Shown: positions 54,652 through 63,947 of the stretch, in pieces
Layout: the number at the start of each line of letters is the position of its first letter
Position numbering within the stretch: the first letter of the stretch is position 1
From: Chondrocystis sp. NIES-4102
GTDB taxonomy: Bacteria > Cyanobacteriota > Cyanobacteriia > Cyanobacteriales > Xenococcaceae
NCBI GenBank assembly: GCA_002368355.1
Contig: AP018281.1
Location: 434,001-498,000, forward strand
Length of the DNA: 64,000 nucleotides
Reading direction: 5' to 3'
Position numbers and translations under genes: made by a program
Notes under the pieces: model-generated
Told to the model about the DNA's origin: nothing
Seen by the model: only the letters and a program-made list of their open reading frames with translations
Databases searched by the model: none

Positions 54652-56070
54652 TTATAAACCTCTAGCAAGCTGCCAGTATCTTTGAACTAACTTATAGCGA
54701 AAAGTGTATAAACTACCTGAAAGATTATCCTCTTGAACTAAATAATAATCTTTCAATAACAGTCTTAATACAGTTCTGGCAGTTTCCTTATCCCTAGTGT
54801 CTGGTTCACTTCTAAGATATTCCCACAAGCGAGCAAAAGAGGTAGGGGGATTAATGGAGAGTATATCTAAAATATTGAGAGCATAAGGTTTTTGTTCGCC
54901 ATAATAGTTATCAATTCTTTCCCGATAGTGATCTAGTTTCCAAATATTTAGAGGGTTTCGCAGACATTCATTAACAGTATAAATAATTAGTTCCTCAGTA
55001 ATCTCACTAGTTGCACCTTTAAATTGACTAACTAAGTGATGAATATAAAATGGAATACAATCGACTGCTATAGCGATTTCCTCTGCGGTTTTTTCCAGAT
55101 TAAAAACAGGTATATTCTCGCCAATTAAAAGATTGATAGTTAACTTAATTGCAGCGTCTAAAGTGAGGGGTTGACCATCTATTGGATACATATCATTAGT
55201 TGGATCATTGCTGTATCCAGCTTGCTGAAGATGTTTAATAATATGATGTAACCCAATTGAACCAGAAAAGATCATACGTACATCAGGATAAGTTTGACGT
55301 AGCGATCGCAGAAGATCTAAAACTGCCATAGCATCCTGATCTTCAAAATTTCCCAGCATATGGGGCATTTCGTCCCAAATTAATACGATTTGCTGATTTT
55401 GGAGGGTTACTAAATCTTCAATAGTCTTAGTGAGAATTGTCTTCCAGTGTGCTGCTCCTTGGGGGGGGAATTGATGAGCATCAAAATAAGTGCCTGTTAA
55501 TTCACTCAAAAACTCTCTAACTCTAACAGTTTTACCAGCATCCCTTAAATAAGTTTCCGTATCTTGCCATACTGCTTCGACAAACTCAATTGGGGTTCTA
55601 ATTCCCTCAAGATCTCGATAAATTGGTAACATATCCTCTGGTGGTTGAGCAGTCATTTTTTTTAAGATGCTGCTTTTGCCAATTCGCCTTTGACCACTGA
55701 AAATTAAACTTTGTTGGCGTAATTTATCCCAAAGATCGGCAATTAGTTCATCTCTACCAATAATCTCTTGAGGAGCAATTTGTCCGCCTGGGTTTGTCTT
55801 AAACTGCTCTTGCTGAAATTTAAAGCTCTCAATTTGGTCACTCCATTCCCTTTCTGGCTGCGAAGCACCATTCCAGTCTAAATTTAGTTCTTGACAAAGA
55901 CGAATAAAAGTATTTAAAGCAACAGGCTTACAATTAATAAACTTTGAGACAGAAGAACGGGAAATATCTAAACGTTCTGCAATTGTCCGTTGCGTTAATT
56001 GCTGAGTTGCTAAAGATTCCTCGACTTTTGGTATCCATTCACTATTTAACTGTAAGGAGCTACGTACCAT
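54652..56070 (-). CDS. HTH-domain AAA/STAND-type ATPase
   Basis: A 472-residue protein. The N-terminal helix-turn-helix (about 25-65; RTIAERLDISRSSVSKFINCKPV) resembles the HTH modules found in front of cyanobacterial NTPase effectors. The ATPase core has Walker A SGQRRIGKSSIL (about 126-137) and Walker B IVLIWDEMPH (about 228-237). A sensor-like FSGSIGLHHII follows, and the C-terminal part looks like a winged-helix region. It resembles archaeal-type ATPase_2/AAA_35 proteins. The role may be regulatory or defensive; no effector domain is visible. A 7-bp inverted repeat lies upstream. Confidence 0.75.
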   Translation of the reverse strand: MVRSSLQLNSEWIPKVEESLATQQLTQRTIAERLDISRSSVSKFINCKPVALNTFIRLCQELNLDWNGASQPEREWSDQIESFKFQQEQFKTNPGGQIAPQEIIGRDELIADLWDKLRQQSLIFSGQRRIGKSSILKKMTAQPPEDMLPIYRDLEGIRTPIEFVEAVWQDTETYLRDAGKTVRVREFLSELTGTYFDAHQFPPQGAAHWKTILTKTIEDLVTLQNQQIVLIWDEMPHMLGNFEDQDAMAVLDLLRSLRQTYPDVRMIFSGSIGLHHIIKHLQQAGYSNDPTNDMYPIDGQPLTLDAAIKLTINLLIGENIPVFNLEKTAEEIAIAVDCIPFYIHHLVSQFKGATSEITEELIIYTVNECLRNPLNIWKLDHYRERIDNYYGEQKPYALNILDILSINPPTSFARLWEYLRSEPDTRDKETARTVLRLLLKDYYLVQEDNLSGSLYTFRYKLVQRYWQLARGL

Positions 56071-56115
56071 ATTGCTTTACTAGTAATTATATAAATAACC
56101 TAAGAAACTAAGACG

Positions 56116-56149
56116 GTTATAAAAGTATCATAAGCAATATTGTTATAAC
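56116..56149. promoter_or_regulatory. Inverted repeat upstream of HTH-ATPase gene
   Basis: GTTATAA and TTATAAC flank a 20-base spacer, 45 bp upstream of the HTH-ATPase start. It could be an operator bound by the protein's own HTH domain; this is inference. Confidence 0.3.
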
Positions 56150-56199
56150 AAAATCGGCAAAAATCCTGGGTTTAAGAATTTCTTTGGATGTGGTTTGTT

Positions 56200-56886
56200 T
56201 TATTTGGCTGCAATATTGCCACAAGTATGAGGTTGAGTGGTATTTACTTTAACCTGTTGATTACCTGTATTGCTTAAAAGTTGAGTAATGGTTTCTTTGG
56301 CTCGCTCGTTTGCTGTATCTAAAATTCCTTGACTGCAAGCGGTATTAACAATTTTAGCTAAAGTGTTTTTTTGTGCTAGGGTTTGTAACTCTGGAGCGAC
56401 ATCTGGCCCTAAATTGAGAAATCCGCGATCATAGTCATAGACTTGGGAATGATTAACATCAATCTTACTATCTAGAATTTTAGCTGGGGGTAAATTGATT
56501 TCTATTAAATTATCGTTGAGGGAAATATCATTAGCTGACAACTGACTTAAATCAACTCCTGCTTTTACTTCTCCCCTAGCAATATAGAGAAGACGAGTAG
56601 TAGCAATGGGAATATCGCCTAATTTACGTTCTGCTGAAGTTGGGACGATGGTTTCCATTTTTTGGACTGTAGTAGTTAATTCTTGTAGGTTTTGTACACG
56701 TTCAATAATTAAACTAGAATCAGCCACTTGAAGTTGAGTGGGAATAAAGAAATTAGTAATCAAATTTAAAGTACGATTGCTGACATTCAAAATTCCCCAC
56801 CCCAAAAGCCAAATTAGGGTTAGACTCCCTGCACTTCCCATAATTAGCAGTTGCCATAATGCCACAGTGGGTTTACTTCTGTTCAT
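56200..56886 (-). CDS. DUF4230-type membrane-anchored protein
   Basis: A 228-residue protein with one N-terminal membrane helix (about 12-33) and a soluble domain that looks like DUF4230: VQNLQELTTTVQKMETIV, LLYIARGEVKAGVDLSQL, and INLPPAKILDSKIDVNHSQVYDYDRGF. The C-terminus is helical and ends with a Cys-containing tail. Function of the family is unknown. It is 130 bp upstream of the HTH-ATPase gene on the same strand. Confidence 0.82.
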   Translation of the reverse strand: MNRSKPTVALWQLLIMGSAGSLTLIWLLGWGILNVSNRTLNLITNFFIPTQLQVADSSLIIERVQNLQELTTTVQKMETIVPTSAERKLGDIPIATTRLLYIARGEVKAGVDLSQLSANDISLNDNLIEINLPPAKILDSKIDVNHSQVYDYDRGFLNLGPDVAPELQTLAQKNTLAKIVNTACSQGILDTANERAKETITQLLSNTGNQQVKVNTTQPHTCGNIAAK

Positions 56887-56999
56887 ATTTTAGGAAATTT
56901 ATGAGACTAATTTTTATCTTAGGACAACATAGCAATTGGTGAATATTCGTTATTGATAACTTGATTGTTAGATCACTCGATGGTTAGCTTTTCATAAAC

Positions 57000-57068
57000 T
57001 CCTGACTAGTAGCTTTTAGCCTTTCTCCTGACTACTACCTACTACCTCCTACCTACTACCTACTACCT
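57000..57068. repeat. Tandem repeat tract (CCTACTA units)
   Basis: TAGCTTTTAGCC and TTCTCCTGACTACTACC words, then CCTACTACCTCCTACC units, right next to the 3' end of hom. Confidence 0.85.
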
Positions 57069-57074
57069 AATTTT

Positions 57075-58367
57075 CTAAAGTACCCTCAAGATACTAGGGA
57101 TACTATGAATAGTTTCGAGATTTTTAATCTCCTCCAAAGCTCTGCGGAAGTTACCTTCTTGTACATCGTGAGTAACTACGACAATTTCGGCTAATTGATC
57201 GCGGAAACCAATCTGTACTACTGATTCGAGGCTAACATTATAATTGCCAAAACTAGTGCCTAAATGCCCAATTACCCCAGAAACATCTTGACAGAGGAAG
57301 CGAGCATAAAAACGGCTTTGAATTTCCTCTATGGGAGTAAGTTGCTTAAAGTGTTCGTGGGAACAACTTAGTAGGGGATCTAGCTTTTGAGTGGTATTAC
57401 TAGTTTGTAAAATGCCGACAATATTAGCAATATCTGAAACTACTGCACTAGCGGTTGCTCCTTTGCCCGCCCCTGGGCCGAAAAACATTACTTGTCCTAA
57501 TGGTTCACCTTCTACTAAAATTGCGTTATAGACATCATTAACGTTGGCTAGTGGGTGATCTTTGGGAACAAGGGTAGGATGTACCCGTACCTGAAGAGAA
57601 TCATCGCCTGAATTGGCTTTGGCGATCGCCAGGAGTTTGATTACAAAACCTAAGTCATCTGCATAGCTTATATCTGTAGCCGTGATGTGCCTAATGCCTT
57701 CGCAAGCTATATCTTGTCTTTTTATTCTGCCATTAAAAGCGATCGCAGCTAAGATAGCAATTTTGTCCGCAGCATCATAACCATCTACATCAGCCGTTGG
57801 ATCTGCTTCTGCATACCCTAGTTTTTGAGCTTCTGCTAAAACCTCAGCAAAATCTGCGCCCTCTTGCGTCATTTGGGTCAGAATATAATTGGTTGTACCG
57901 TTTACTATACCTATTACGGTTTGGATACGATTAACACCTAATGATTGCTTGAGGGGTTTGATTACAGGAATACCACCGCCAACTGCTGCTTCTAGTAAGA
58001 CATACACCCCTGCTTGATTAGCTGCAGTATATATTTCCTCACCATGACGAGCAATTACCGCTTTATTGGCAGTGACAATATGTTTACCGTGTTCTATGGC
58101 TTTGAGGATTAGCGATCGCGATGGCTCTAAACCTCCTAATAATTCTACAACTATGGCAATCTCTGGATCTGTAACAATTGCTTCTAAATCAGTGGTTAAT
58201 ACTCCTGGTGGTAATTCGGGCGATCGCTGTTTTTCAAGGGATCTTACTCCTACCTTCGCGATCTCGATCATTTGCAGCAGACTATTACGCCCTACTGGAT
58301 CGAGAATAATTTCTGCTGTCCCTGTACCTACTGTACCGTATCCTAATAATCCTATTTTGAAAGCCAC
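57075..58367 (-). CDS. hom: Homoserine dehydrogenase
   Basis: A 430-residue NAD(P)-dependent enzyme that reduces aspartate semialdehyde to homoserine, toward threonine and methionine. The N-terminal Rossmann motif is GLLGYGTVGTGTAEII. The catalytic domain has VGGGIPVIKPL, GIVNGTTNYILTQM and EAQKLGYAEADPTADVDGYDAADK. A C-terminal ACT domain (about 350-430) suggests threonine feedback control. Full length for the monofunctional enzyme. Confidence 0.96.
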   Translation of the reverse strand: MAFKIGLLGYGTVGTGTAEIILDPVGRNSLLQMIEIAKVGVRSLEKQRSPELPPGVLTTDLEAIVTDPEIAIVVELLGGLEPSRSLILKAIEHGKHIVTANKAVIARHGEEIYTAANQAGVYVLLEAAVGGGIPVIKPLKQSLGVNRIQTVIGIVNGTTNYILTQMTQEGADFAEVLAEAQKLGYAEADPTADVDGYDAADKIAILAAIAFNGRIKRQDIACEGIRHITATDISYADDLGFVIKLLAIAKANSGDDSLQVRVHPTLVPKDHPLANVNDVYNAILVEGEPLGQVMFFGPGAGKGATASAVVSDIANIVGILQTSNTTQKLDPLLSCSHEHFKQLTPIEEIQSRFYARFLCQDVSGVIGHLGTSFGNYNVSLESVVQIGFRDQLAEIVVVTHDVQEGNFRRALEEIKNLETIHSIPSILRVL

Positions 58368-58483
58368 AACTTTTGTCCTGACTGTAACTTTACCTTCTCT
58401 AGATTAACGGTAATAGGTAATGTTAATCAACAGTAAACTTTCTAGTAGGTGCAATTGTATATGAAATGGCTGTGATAAAGATT

Positions 58484-58517
58484 AGGTAGTAGGTAGTCAA
58501 AGGCTAAAAGCTAATCT
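58484..58517. repeat. Short GGTAGTA tract
   Basis: TAGGTAGTAGGTAGTC followed by AGGCTAAAAGCTAATC, a short member of the heptamer family upstream of hom. Confidence 0.6.
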
Positions 58518-58761
58518 TAATCGTTTGTATTTTATAAATTGCAGAATCGTTATTTATTTTTTCTGTAATTGGGTTCGAGCAGTAAAATACTTGTAGCTAA
58601 TTAAAGTGCGATCGCCTTACATTATTTTATAGAACAATTATTTGAGGTTATTTATCAAGGAAATGCACAACCAATAATTGAATTAGCACGAGGAACTTCT
58701 TTAGCATTCTATCTAATTCATCATGTTTGTATATCCGCTTTAAAAACAACAGCAGATAACT

Positions 58762-59266
58762 AATCTTCAATTTCTCCAGGGTGATACTAATGTACTGCCT
58801 ATACCCAATGATTCCATTGATTTTATCTACGCACGTTTATTATTGCAACATTTGCCTGAACCTATCAAAGCCTTGAGAGAAATCTTTAGAGTATTGAAAC
58901 CTGGGGGAAAGGTATGTTTACATTGTATCCCCAACCGCCAGTTTTTAAAGCCTTGAGAGAATATATCTGTGCAATACAAATAAGACAAGGTGGAGATTTG
59001 CAAGTGGGTTATAAGCTAGGTAATTACTTATCTAAAGCTGGTTTTAGTAATATCGTAACAAAAGTGCAAGTAGTAGACGCGCGATCGCGCTGGGAGGAAT
59101 TAAGCAGTTTTTGGGTTTATTTTCTTTTGGTAGTCCTTATTATAGCCTGGCTGCGGATCTCGAAACCTTAGCGATATCTGCCCGTAAAGAGACGGCAAAA
59201 TTAGCAGATAATCCTTATTGTTGGGGTGCATTTGGCTTATTTGTGGCAACTGGTGGTAATATTTAG
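58762..59266 (+). pseudogene. Class I SAM methyltransferase, frameshifted and 5'-truncated
   Basis: Three overlapping frames read in order as one methyltransferase. The first (58762 to about 58950) gives LQFLQGDTNVLPIPNDSIDF...LLLQHLPEP and VLKPGGKV. The second (58914 to about 59100) gives ALREYICAIQIRQGGDLQVG and LSKAGFSNI. The third (from about 59102) gives FSFGSPYYSLAADLETLA and WGAFGLFVATGGN before a stop. The SAM-binding N-terminus is lost, so it cannot be functional. An unidentified 50-codon fragment without a start (IEQLFEVIYQGNAQPIIELA) precedes it at about 58611-58763. Confidence 0.75.
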
Positions 59267-59319
59267 GAACATGGGTTGATAATGGATGTTTAGTAGTTAC
59301 TGTTTAAGTAAGTAATTCC

Positions 59320-59922
59320 ATGAACAAGTTCTCTAATCTTAAAAATATTTGGCAACAATCCCAAGAATTTAGTAAACAATATATCGTTTTAAACAGAGAA
59401 GAGCAACAATTAATTCTGAAAGAAAAAACCCTGTTACTATTGTGTAAACAAGCAGAAAATAGAATTGCTAATCTTGTCAGTTTACAGCCAGAAGCAACAG
59501 AAGGAATGATTGCAGTCATAGAAACAGATAAGGTTGAAGCGACGTTACACTTTACCCCCGAAAAGATTAGTATCAAGGATGATTATGTTGAAGGTGAATT
59601 AAGGTTACTTAGTACTCCCAAACTTGCAAGTGATTCTATGGTATATCGTTATTTAATTGCAGGGTGGCAAACGTTTTTAGGTAGTAAAATTCCTGCTCAA
59701 GTATTACCAAAAGATATTAGAGTTGAACAAGATAAGGTTTATTATTCTTTACCTAAAGATAAATTAGAGCTTTTAAAACCTTTTTTGGCTACCGTAGAAA
59801 AGGATTCAACTTTATCAACAACTTTGAAGAATAAAGAATTAACTATTACTAGTTCAGCTAATATTAATTGGGAAAACTTTAAAATTCAAGATTTAATTCA
59901 GTTGTTTTTAGCGAAAAAGTAA
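59320..59922 (+). CDS. Uncharacterised 200-residue protein
   Basis: A cytosolic protein without membrane segments. Residues 1-60 are helical and charged (WQQSQEFSKQYIVLNREEQQ). A beta-rich middle follows (IAVIETDKVEATLHFTPEKI, DDYVEGELRLLSTPKL), then YRYLIAGWQTFLGSKIPAQV and a Lys-rich C-terminal region ending IQDLIQLFLAKK. The composition and clean start are those of a real gene. I do not recognise the family. It stands alone between the decayed methyltransferase and a 600-bp gap. Confidence 0.6.
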   Translation: MNKFSNLKNIWQQSQEFSKQYIVLNREEQQLILKEKTLLLLCKQAENRIANLVSLQPEATEGMIAVIETDKVEATLHFTPEKISIKDDYVEGELRLLSTPKLASDSMVYRYLIAGWQTFLGSKIPAQVLPKDIRVEQDKVYYSLPKDKLELLKPFLATVEKDSTLSTTLKNKELTITSSANINWENFKIQDLIQLFLAKK

Positions 59923-60523
59923 ACTTGGAGTTGGGAAATTATATATTTGATATGAAATCATAAAAATCTGGCTATAAATTAATTGAAGATTAGTGAGAAG
60001 TTAGAAAAAATACTAAATCCTATCTGCTGCCTCTAAAAATTTATATTTCTACCCAATGTTTAACTAATTTATCTAAACAAGTATCTGTAAAATAATTTTC
60101 AATAAAAGAATAGGAATATATAAGTATTAGAAGCTTTTAAAAATGAATATATTTTATATTTAATACCTTTTGTAATTGCAGATAATATAATAGTAATTAT
60201 CAAAAATATCATATTGTCTATAAATTAGAATCTAATTTTTGTTTCAATAAAAAATAACTTCTGCATTTATATAGGGACAGTTTTAAAGGAAGCTTTGTGG
60301 AATTTTATCTATTAAATATTCAGAAATATTTTTAATGGTAATACTTGCAATATTGCTATTGTAATAATTATTCTATGCTAGCCAAGAATTATGACAATTA
60401 CTGCAGTTGGCAAATGAGTAGACTCCAAAAAAGTTAATAGCTAGCTAATTGAATAAGTAGTCTATTCAACTGAAAACGGCTGAAAATGAGCAAATAACTT
60501 CAGAATATTTTATTTAAAATTGA
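59923..60523. other. 600-bp AT-rich gap
   Basis: Lies between convergent genes (hypothetical on plus, NB-ARC on minus). Very AT-rich, with no credible frame, hairpin or repeat tract that I could recognise. Confidence 0.5.
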
Positions 60524-63007
60524 TTATAAAAACTTTTCCATCTCGGCTGCTGCTGCTTCCATGCCTAAATTATTAAAACCTTGTTGTGCTAAAGCAGCAT
60601 AATGTTTTGCTTCTTGAGGATTATCTAATCGTTTGGCAACTATAGCCAGATACTGATAACAAAAAGTAGAAGAACGTCGATCGCCATATTGTTGGGTAAG
60701 ATCTAGGAGAGAGGATAATTCTTGTTGCGCTTGGTTTAATTTGCTTTGCTCGAATAAAATTATAGAAATGCGGGATCTGATATATGCAATACCTCTTTGA
60801 TAATTAATGGCTTTGGCAATTTCTAAGGCTGTTTGATAGGTATTTAAGGCTATTTCCAACTGTTGGGATTGGGTATATAATTCTGCTTGATAATAGAATA
60901 ATTGACATTTTTTTTGTAAATAAAGGGGAATATTTACTGGTAGAGTGTCAAATAATTCTTGACTGTTATCTAACCATTGTTGCGCTGGCAAATAACTATC
61001 AGGGTTTTGTTGACGGATATAAAGAGCAGTAATATATAAAGATAGATCGAATTGCCATTCTACAGGACAATATTCTTTTAAATCCCAAGCTAAGAGTGCA
61101 AGTTTTATCGCCTTACCCTCACCATCCCTTTCATCTACATAAGCCAAGGTTTGACTTTGGTGAAACATAGCTTCTGCTACCATTTGCCAATCTTCTCGTT
61201 GTTGGGCTTGCTGTAGTAGCCAGTTTAACCAGACTTTTCTTTCACTCCAATATCCCAAAGTGCTAGTAAAACCTTTTAAAGCGTACCAAAACTTTTTAAC
61301 CTCTACATAGCGTTCGCCAATATTTAGGCAATATTCAATTATATAACGCAGATTTCTCCATTCCGTTTTTAATTCTTGGTAACTATGCCATTCATCAGCA
61401 GAAACAGAAAGATAAGGGGCGACTAATTGTTGATACCATTGTATCTGGCGAGCGCGAATTTGAATAAGATAATCTTCTTGTTGTTGTAATTCTAGTTGCA
61501 GGTATTCTTGGGTGAGGGAGTGCAGGCTATATTGTTGGCTTGCTTGGGAAATTAGATGTAGTCTTGTAAGGTGTTGCAGATGCTTTGATGTAATTTCTAT
61601 GGTAGTTTGATTGATAAAAGCGATCGCTTTTACATTGGCAAATTCGGCAAATAAAGCAGTAATTAGTAAACATTGATAAGCAGGAGTGTTAGAAAGGGAT
61701 TTAACTAAATCGTCAAAACAGAATCTCAATAACTCCTCAGATGTTTTATTTACCACCATCGGCATCAATTCATTGGGAATACTTGTTGTAACAATTTGTG
61801 CTATTAAATAAGTAATTGCTAGGGGTAATCCTCCTGTTTTCTCATAAATCCAGCTTATTTGTTCTGGAGATAGGTTTCTTTGCCACTTTTTTGCCAAATC
61901 CTCGATTAACTCTGCGCCTGCTTCGGGTTTTAGGGGATTTAGGGTAATTGAACAGCTATTAGGAAGTGCAAAAGGAATACGACTAGTAATAATAATTTTG
62001 ACTGTTTCGGGAAAATTAGCAATTAAAAGTGCGATCGCATCACCATCTTCAATTGTTTCTAGGTTATCAATTATTAATAGGACAAGTTTATCTTTAAGAT
62101 GATTGAGAAGAAGTTTTAATTTTTGCTGACTATTTAAGGAAGGTTCTATCGGAAATTCTATAGTTTCAGCGATCGCTCTTACTATATCGTGACTAGATTT
62201 TTCTGGTTCTAGTAATGTTGGCATAATACGATTACCCAATACCTGGATATTTTTCGCACAAGTGTCAATTATTGCATGGAAATAAAGAGGATCATCGAAA
62301 TCTCGACTTTTGTCTAAACAGTAATAAGCTACTTCTAAAGCCAGGGAAGTTTTACCAATACCACCCATCCCTTCAATACAAATTATTCGTTCTCTACTGT
62401 GAGGCGAAAGTAATTCTAAAAGCTGATTCCATTCGGTTTGATATCCAAACAGTTGTGTATAAAGGCGAGGGCGTAGATTTTGATAAATAAATTGTTGGCT
62501 AGATTTATTATTATGTTTGTCATGCCAGCATCCATTAAAAGCTATTATATTGCGTTCTATATATGAAAGTTCTTTGGGAGAGTACCAAAGCTTTAAAGTA
62601 AACTTCCAGTATTTAGATCCTTTTGCCGAAGAATCAGACTTACTTCTATTATTATTTTTGGTTCGTTGATCTTCTAAGATTTCCAGTTTGTCTTTAAGTA
62701 TTTTAAGTAAAAGATATCGTACGCGATCGTTATATTTAGATTTTGATGAAGTCAAACAGTATTGTGTCGGTTCAAAGATTTTAGCACTTACTAAGTCTTG
62801 CAGCGTTGTACGAACTATGAGATCTTTTTCCTTCCATTTAATTTCTATTGTAGGTGATGTTGCTGATAATGATTTTTTTTCTCGCTCATAATTGAGTAAA
62901 TTGGTGAGAAATTTAATTAGTTCTTGTTTAACTATTGATGATGTTGGCATGGTGAGAATAGAAAACAAAATCTTAGTTTCCTGATTATATCTGTTCCCCA
63001 AAGCCAT
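60524..63007 (-). CDS. NB-ARC/TPR STAND NTPase
   Basis: An 827-residue signal-transduction ATPase of the STAND class, like NLR/AP-ATPases. The N-terminal 190 residues look like an effector-associated or adaptor domain (KYWKFTLKLWYS). The NB-ARC core has P-loop GMGGIGKTSLA (about 213-223), Walker B VLLIIDNLET (about 309-318), IIITSR and GLPLA (about 394). Winged-helix and TPR arrays follow (QAELYTQSQQLEIALNTYQT and others). There is no nuclease, protease or TIR domain. An internal ATG at 62950 is an alternative start. Possible role in defence or regulation. Confidence 0.85.
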   Translation of the reverse strand: MALGNRYNQETKILFSILTMPTSSIVKQELIKFLTNLLNYEREKKSLSATSPTIEIKWKEKDLIVRTTLQDLVSAKIFEPTQYCLTSSKSKYNDRVRYLLLKILKDKLEILEDQRTKNNNRSKSDSSAKGSKYWKFTLKLWYSPKELSYIERNIIAFNGCWHDKHNNKSSQQFIYQNLRPRLYTQLFGYQTEWNQLLELLSPHSRERIICIEGMGGIGKTSLALEVAYYCLDKSRDFDDPLYFHAIIDTCAKNIQVLGNRIMPTLLEPEKSSHDIVRAIAETIEFPIEPSLNSQQKLKLLLNHLKDKLVLLIIDNLETIEDGDAIALLIANFPETVKIIITSRIPFALPNSCSITLNPLKPEAGAELIEDLAKKWQRNLSPEQISWIYEKTGGLPLAITYLIAQIVTTSIPNELMPMVVNKTSEELLRFCFDDLVKSLSNTPAYQCLLITALFAEFANVKAIAFINQTTIEITSKHLQHLTRLHLISQASQQYSLHSLTQEYLQLELQQQEDYLIQIRARQIQWYQQLVAPYLSVSADEWHSYQELKTEWRNLRYIIEYCLNIGERYVEVKKFWYALKGFTSTLGYWSERKVWLNWLLQQAQQREDWQMVAEAMFHQSQTLAYVDERDGEGKAIKLALLAWDLKEYCPVEWQFDLSLYITALYIRQQNPDSYLPAQQWLDNSQELFDTLPVNIPLYLQKKCQLFYYQAELYTQSQQLEIALNTYQTALEIAKAINYQRGIAYIRSRISIILFEQSKLNQAQQELSSLLDLTQQYGDRRSSTFCYQYLAIVAKRLDNPQEAKHYAALAQQGFNNLGMEAAAAEMEKFL

Positions 63008-63575
63008 TTATTTTAAGAATTTCCCAAATCTTTGTCAGGTTTATTTATAGTTGTTCAACCAATCTAGGGGAATTTAAAAGGAGTAGTTATACTAATTACT
63101 TCAATCTAGGGTACAAATATAATGGTTTTTAGGTAGTAGGTAGTAGATTTTTGATTTGCGACTTCACGGTTTGCACGTTTTAAGTAAGAAGATTTTTTTC
63201 TAGAAGCTGTTGTAAATTTATAGCATTCTTTTTTATATTTCATGTTAAATAATGCTTGGCAGCCATTCCCTAATTCAAGATAGCAATAAAAAGCTCGAAA
63301 AATTTGACAAACTAATTTCGTCCTTCAAAAATTATACCTATCATCAAGATTTTAATAATGAAACCTAAATATTTAATTCTTTTCCTAACTACATTAACTA
63401 TTACTAATATTTTCTTCAATTTATCCTCTATCCCATTGCCTCAAGCCAGTATAGGGTAAATCTTAGAAGATACATCGTCAAATAGCTAAACTTAAAGTTG
63501 AAGGATTTTGTGAAACTAATTTCTGTTTATTGGATGGTTAATTATCTTGCCAAAAAATTATAACCCTAAGCATTT
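63008..63575. other. Gap with repeat word and one tiny frame
   Basis: Contains a short TAGGTAGTAGGTAGTAG tract near 63132 and the 33-codon signal-peptide-like frame at 63358. Otherwise nothing recognised. Confidence 0.5.
63358..63459 (+). CDS. 33-residue signal-peptide-like frame
   Basis: ATG-started frame MKPKYLILFLTTLTITNIFF continuing to PLPQASIG and a stop. It has a basic start, a hydrophobic core and an A-x-A-like cleavage region, i.e. a signal peptide with almost no mature part. Probably the surviving start of a lost secreted-protein gene, or a small membrane peptide. Confidence 0.3.
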   Translation: MKPKYLILFLTTLTITNIFFNLSSIPLPQASIG

Positions 63576-63947
63576 ATGGATAAATTTCAGGCTGCTTTTA
63601 AAATACTATACTTGTTATCTAGCATTGATGGTGTGGTTGAAGATGCACAAATAAATATTATAATCAATTGCTTTAATAACATTGATAATCTTCCCTATTT
63701 CGATTCGCTTACAGTAATTAATTCCCTCAATACACTTACATCCACAGATATACTTGAAGAATTTAATCATGCTGCAATTAAATTTAAAAACTCTAGTAAT
63801 GCAATAGAACGTAATAACTTATTGCAATTTGCCAAAGAACTTGTTACGGCTGATAACTATATAAGTGATAGGGAGAAAGAATTATTATACGCGATCGCAG
63901 ATGTTTGGAATATTGATTTCAACGAATTTTTAAACACCATTAACTGA
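63576..63947 (+). CDS. TerB-like helical protein
   Basis: A 123-residue all-helical protein with the TerB/DjlA-N pattern: LLSSIDGVVEDAQINII near the start and LVTADNYISDREKELLYAIADVWNID near the end, acidic turns that can bind metal. TerB-like proteins act in tellurite resistance and stress or are co-chaperone modules; the specific role here is unknown. Its right-hand neighbour lies outside the window. Confidence 0.7.
   Translation: MDKFQAAFKILYLLSSIDGVVEDAQINIIINCFNNIDNLPYFDSLTVINSLNTLTSTDILEEFNHAAIKFKNSSNAIERNNLLQFAKELVTADNYISDREKELLYAIADVWNIDFNEFLNTIN

Noticed and set aside
58565-58600. TGGGTTCGAGC resembling a tRNA T-loop
   Set aside because: No acceptor, D or anticodon stems can be formed around it.
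58914-59171. 85-codon frame as an independent gene
   Set aside because: It is the middle frame of the broken methyltransferase; its hydrophobic tail results from the frameshift.
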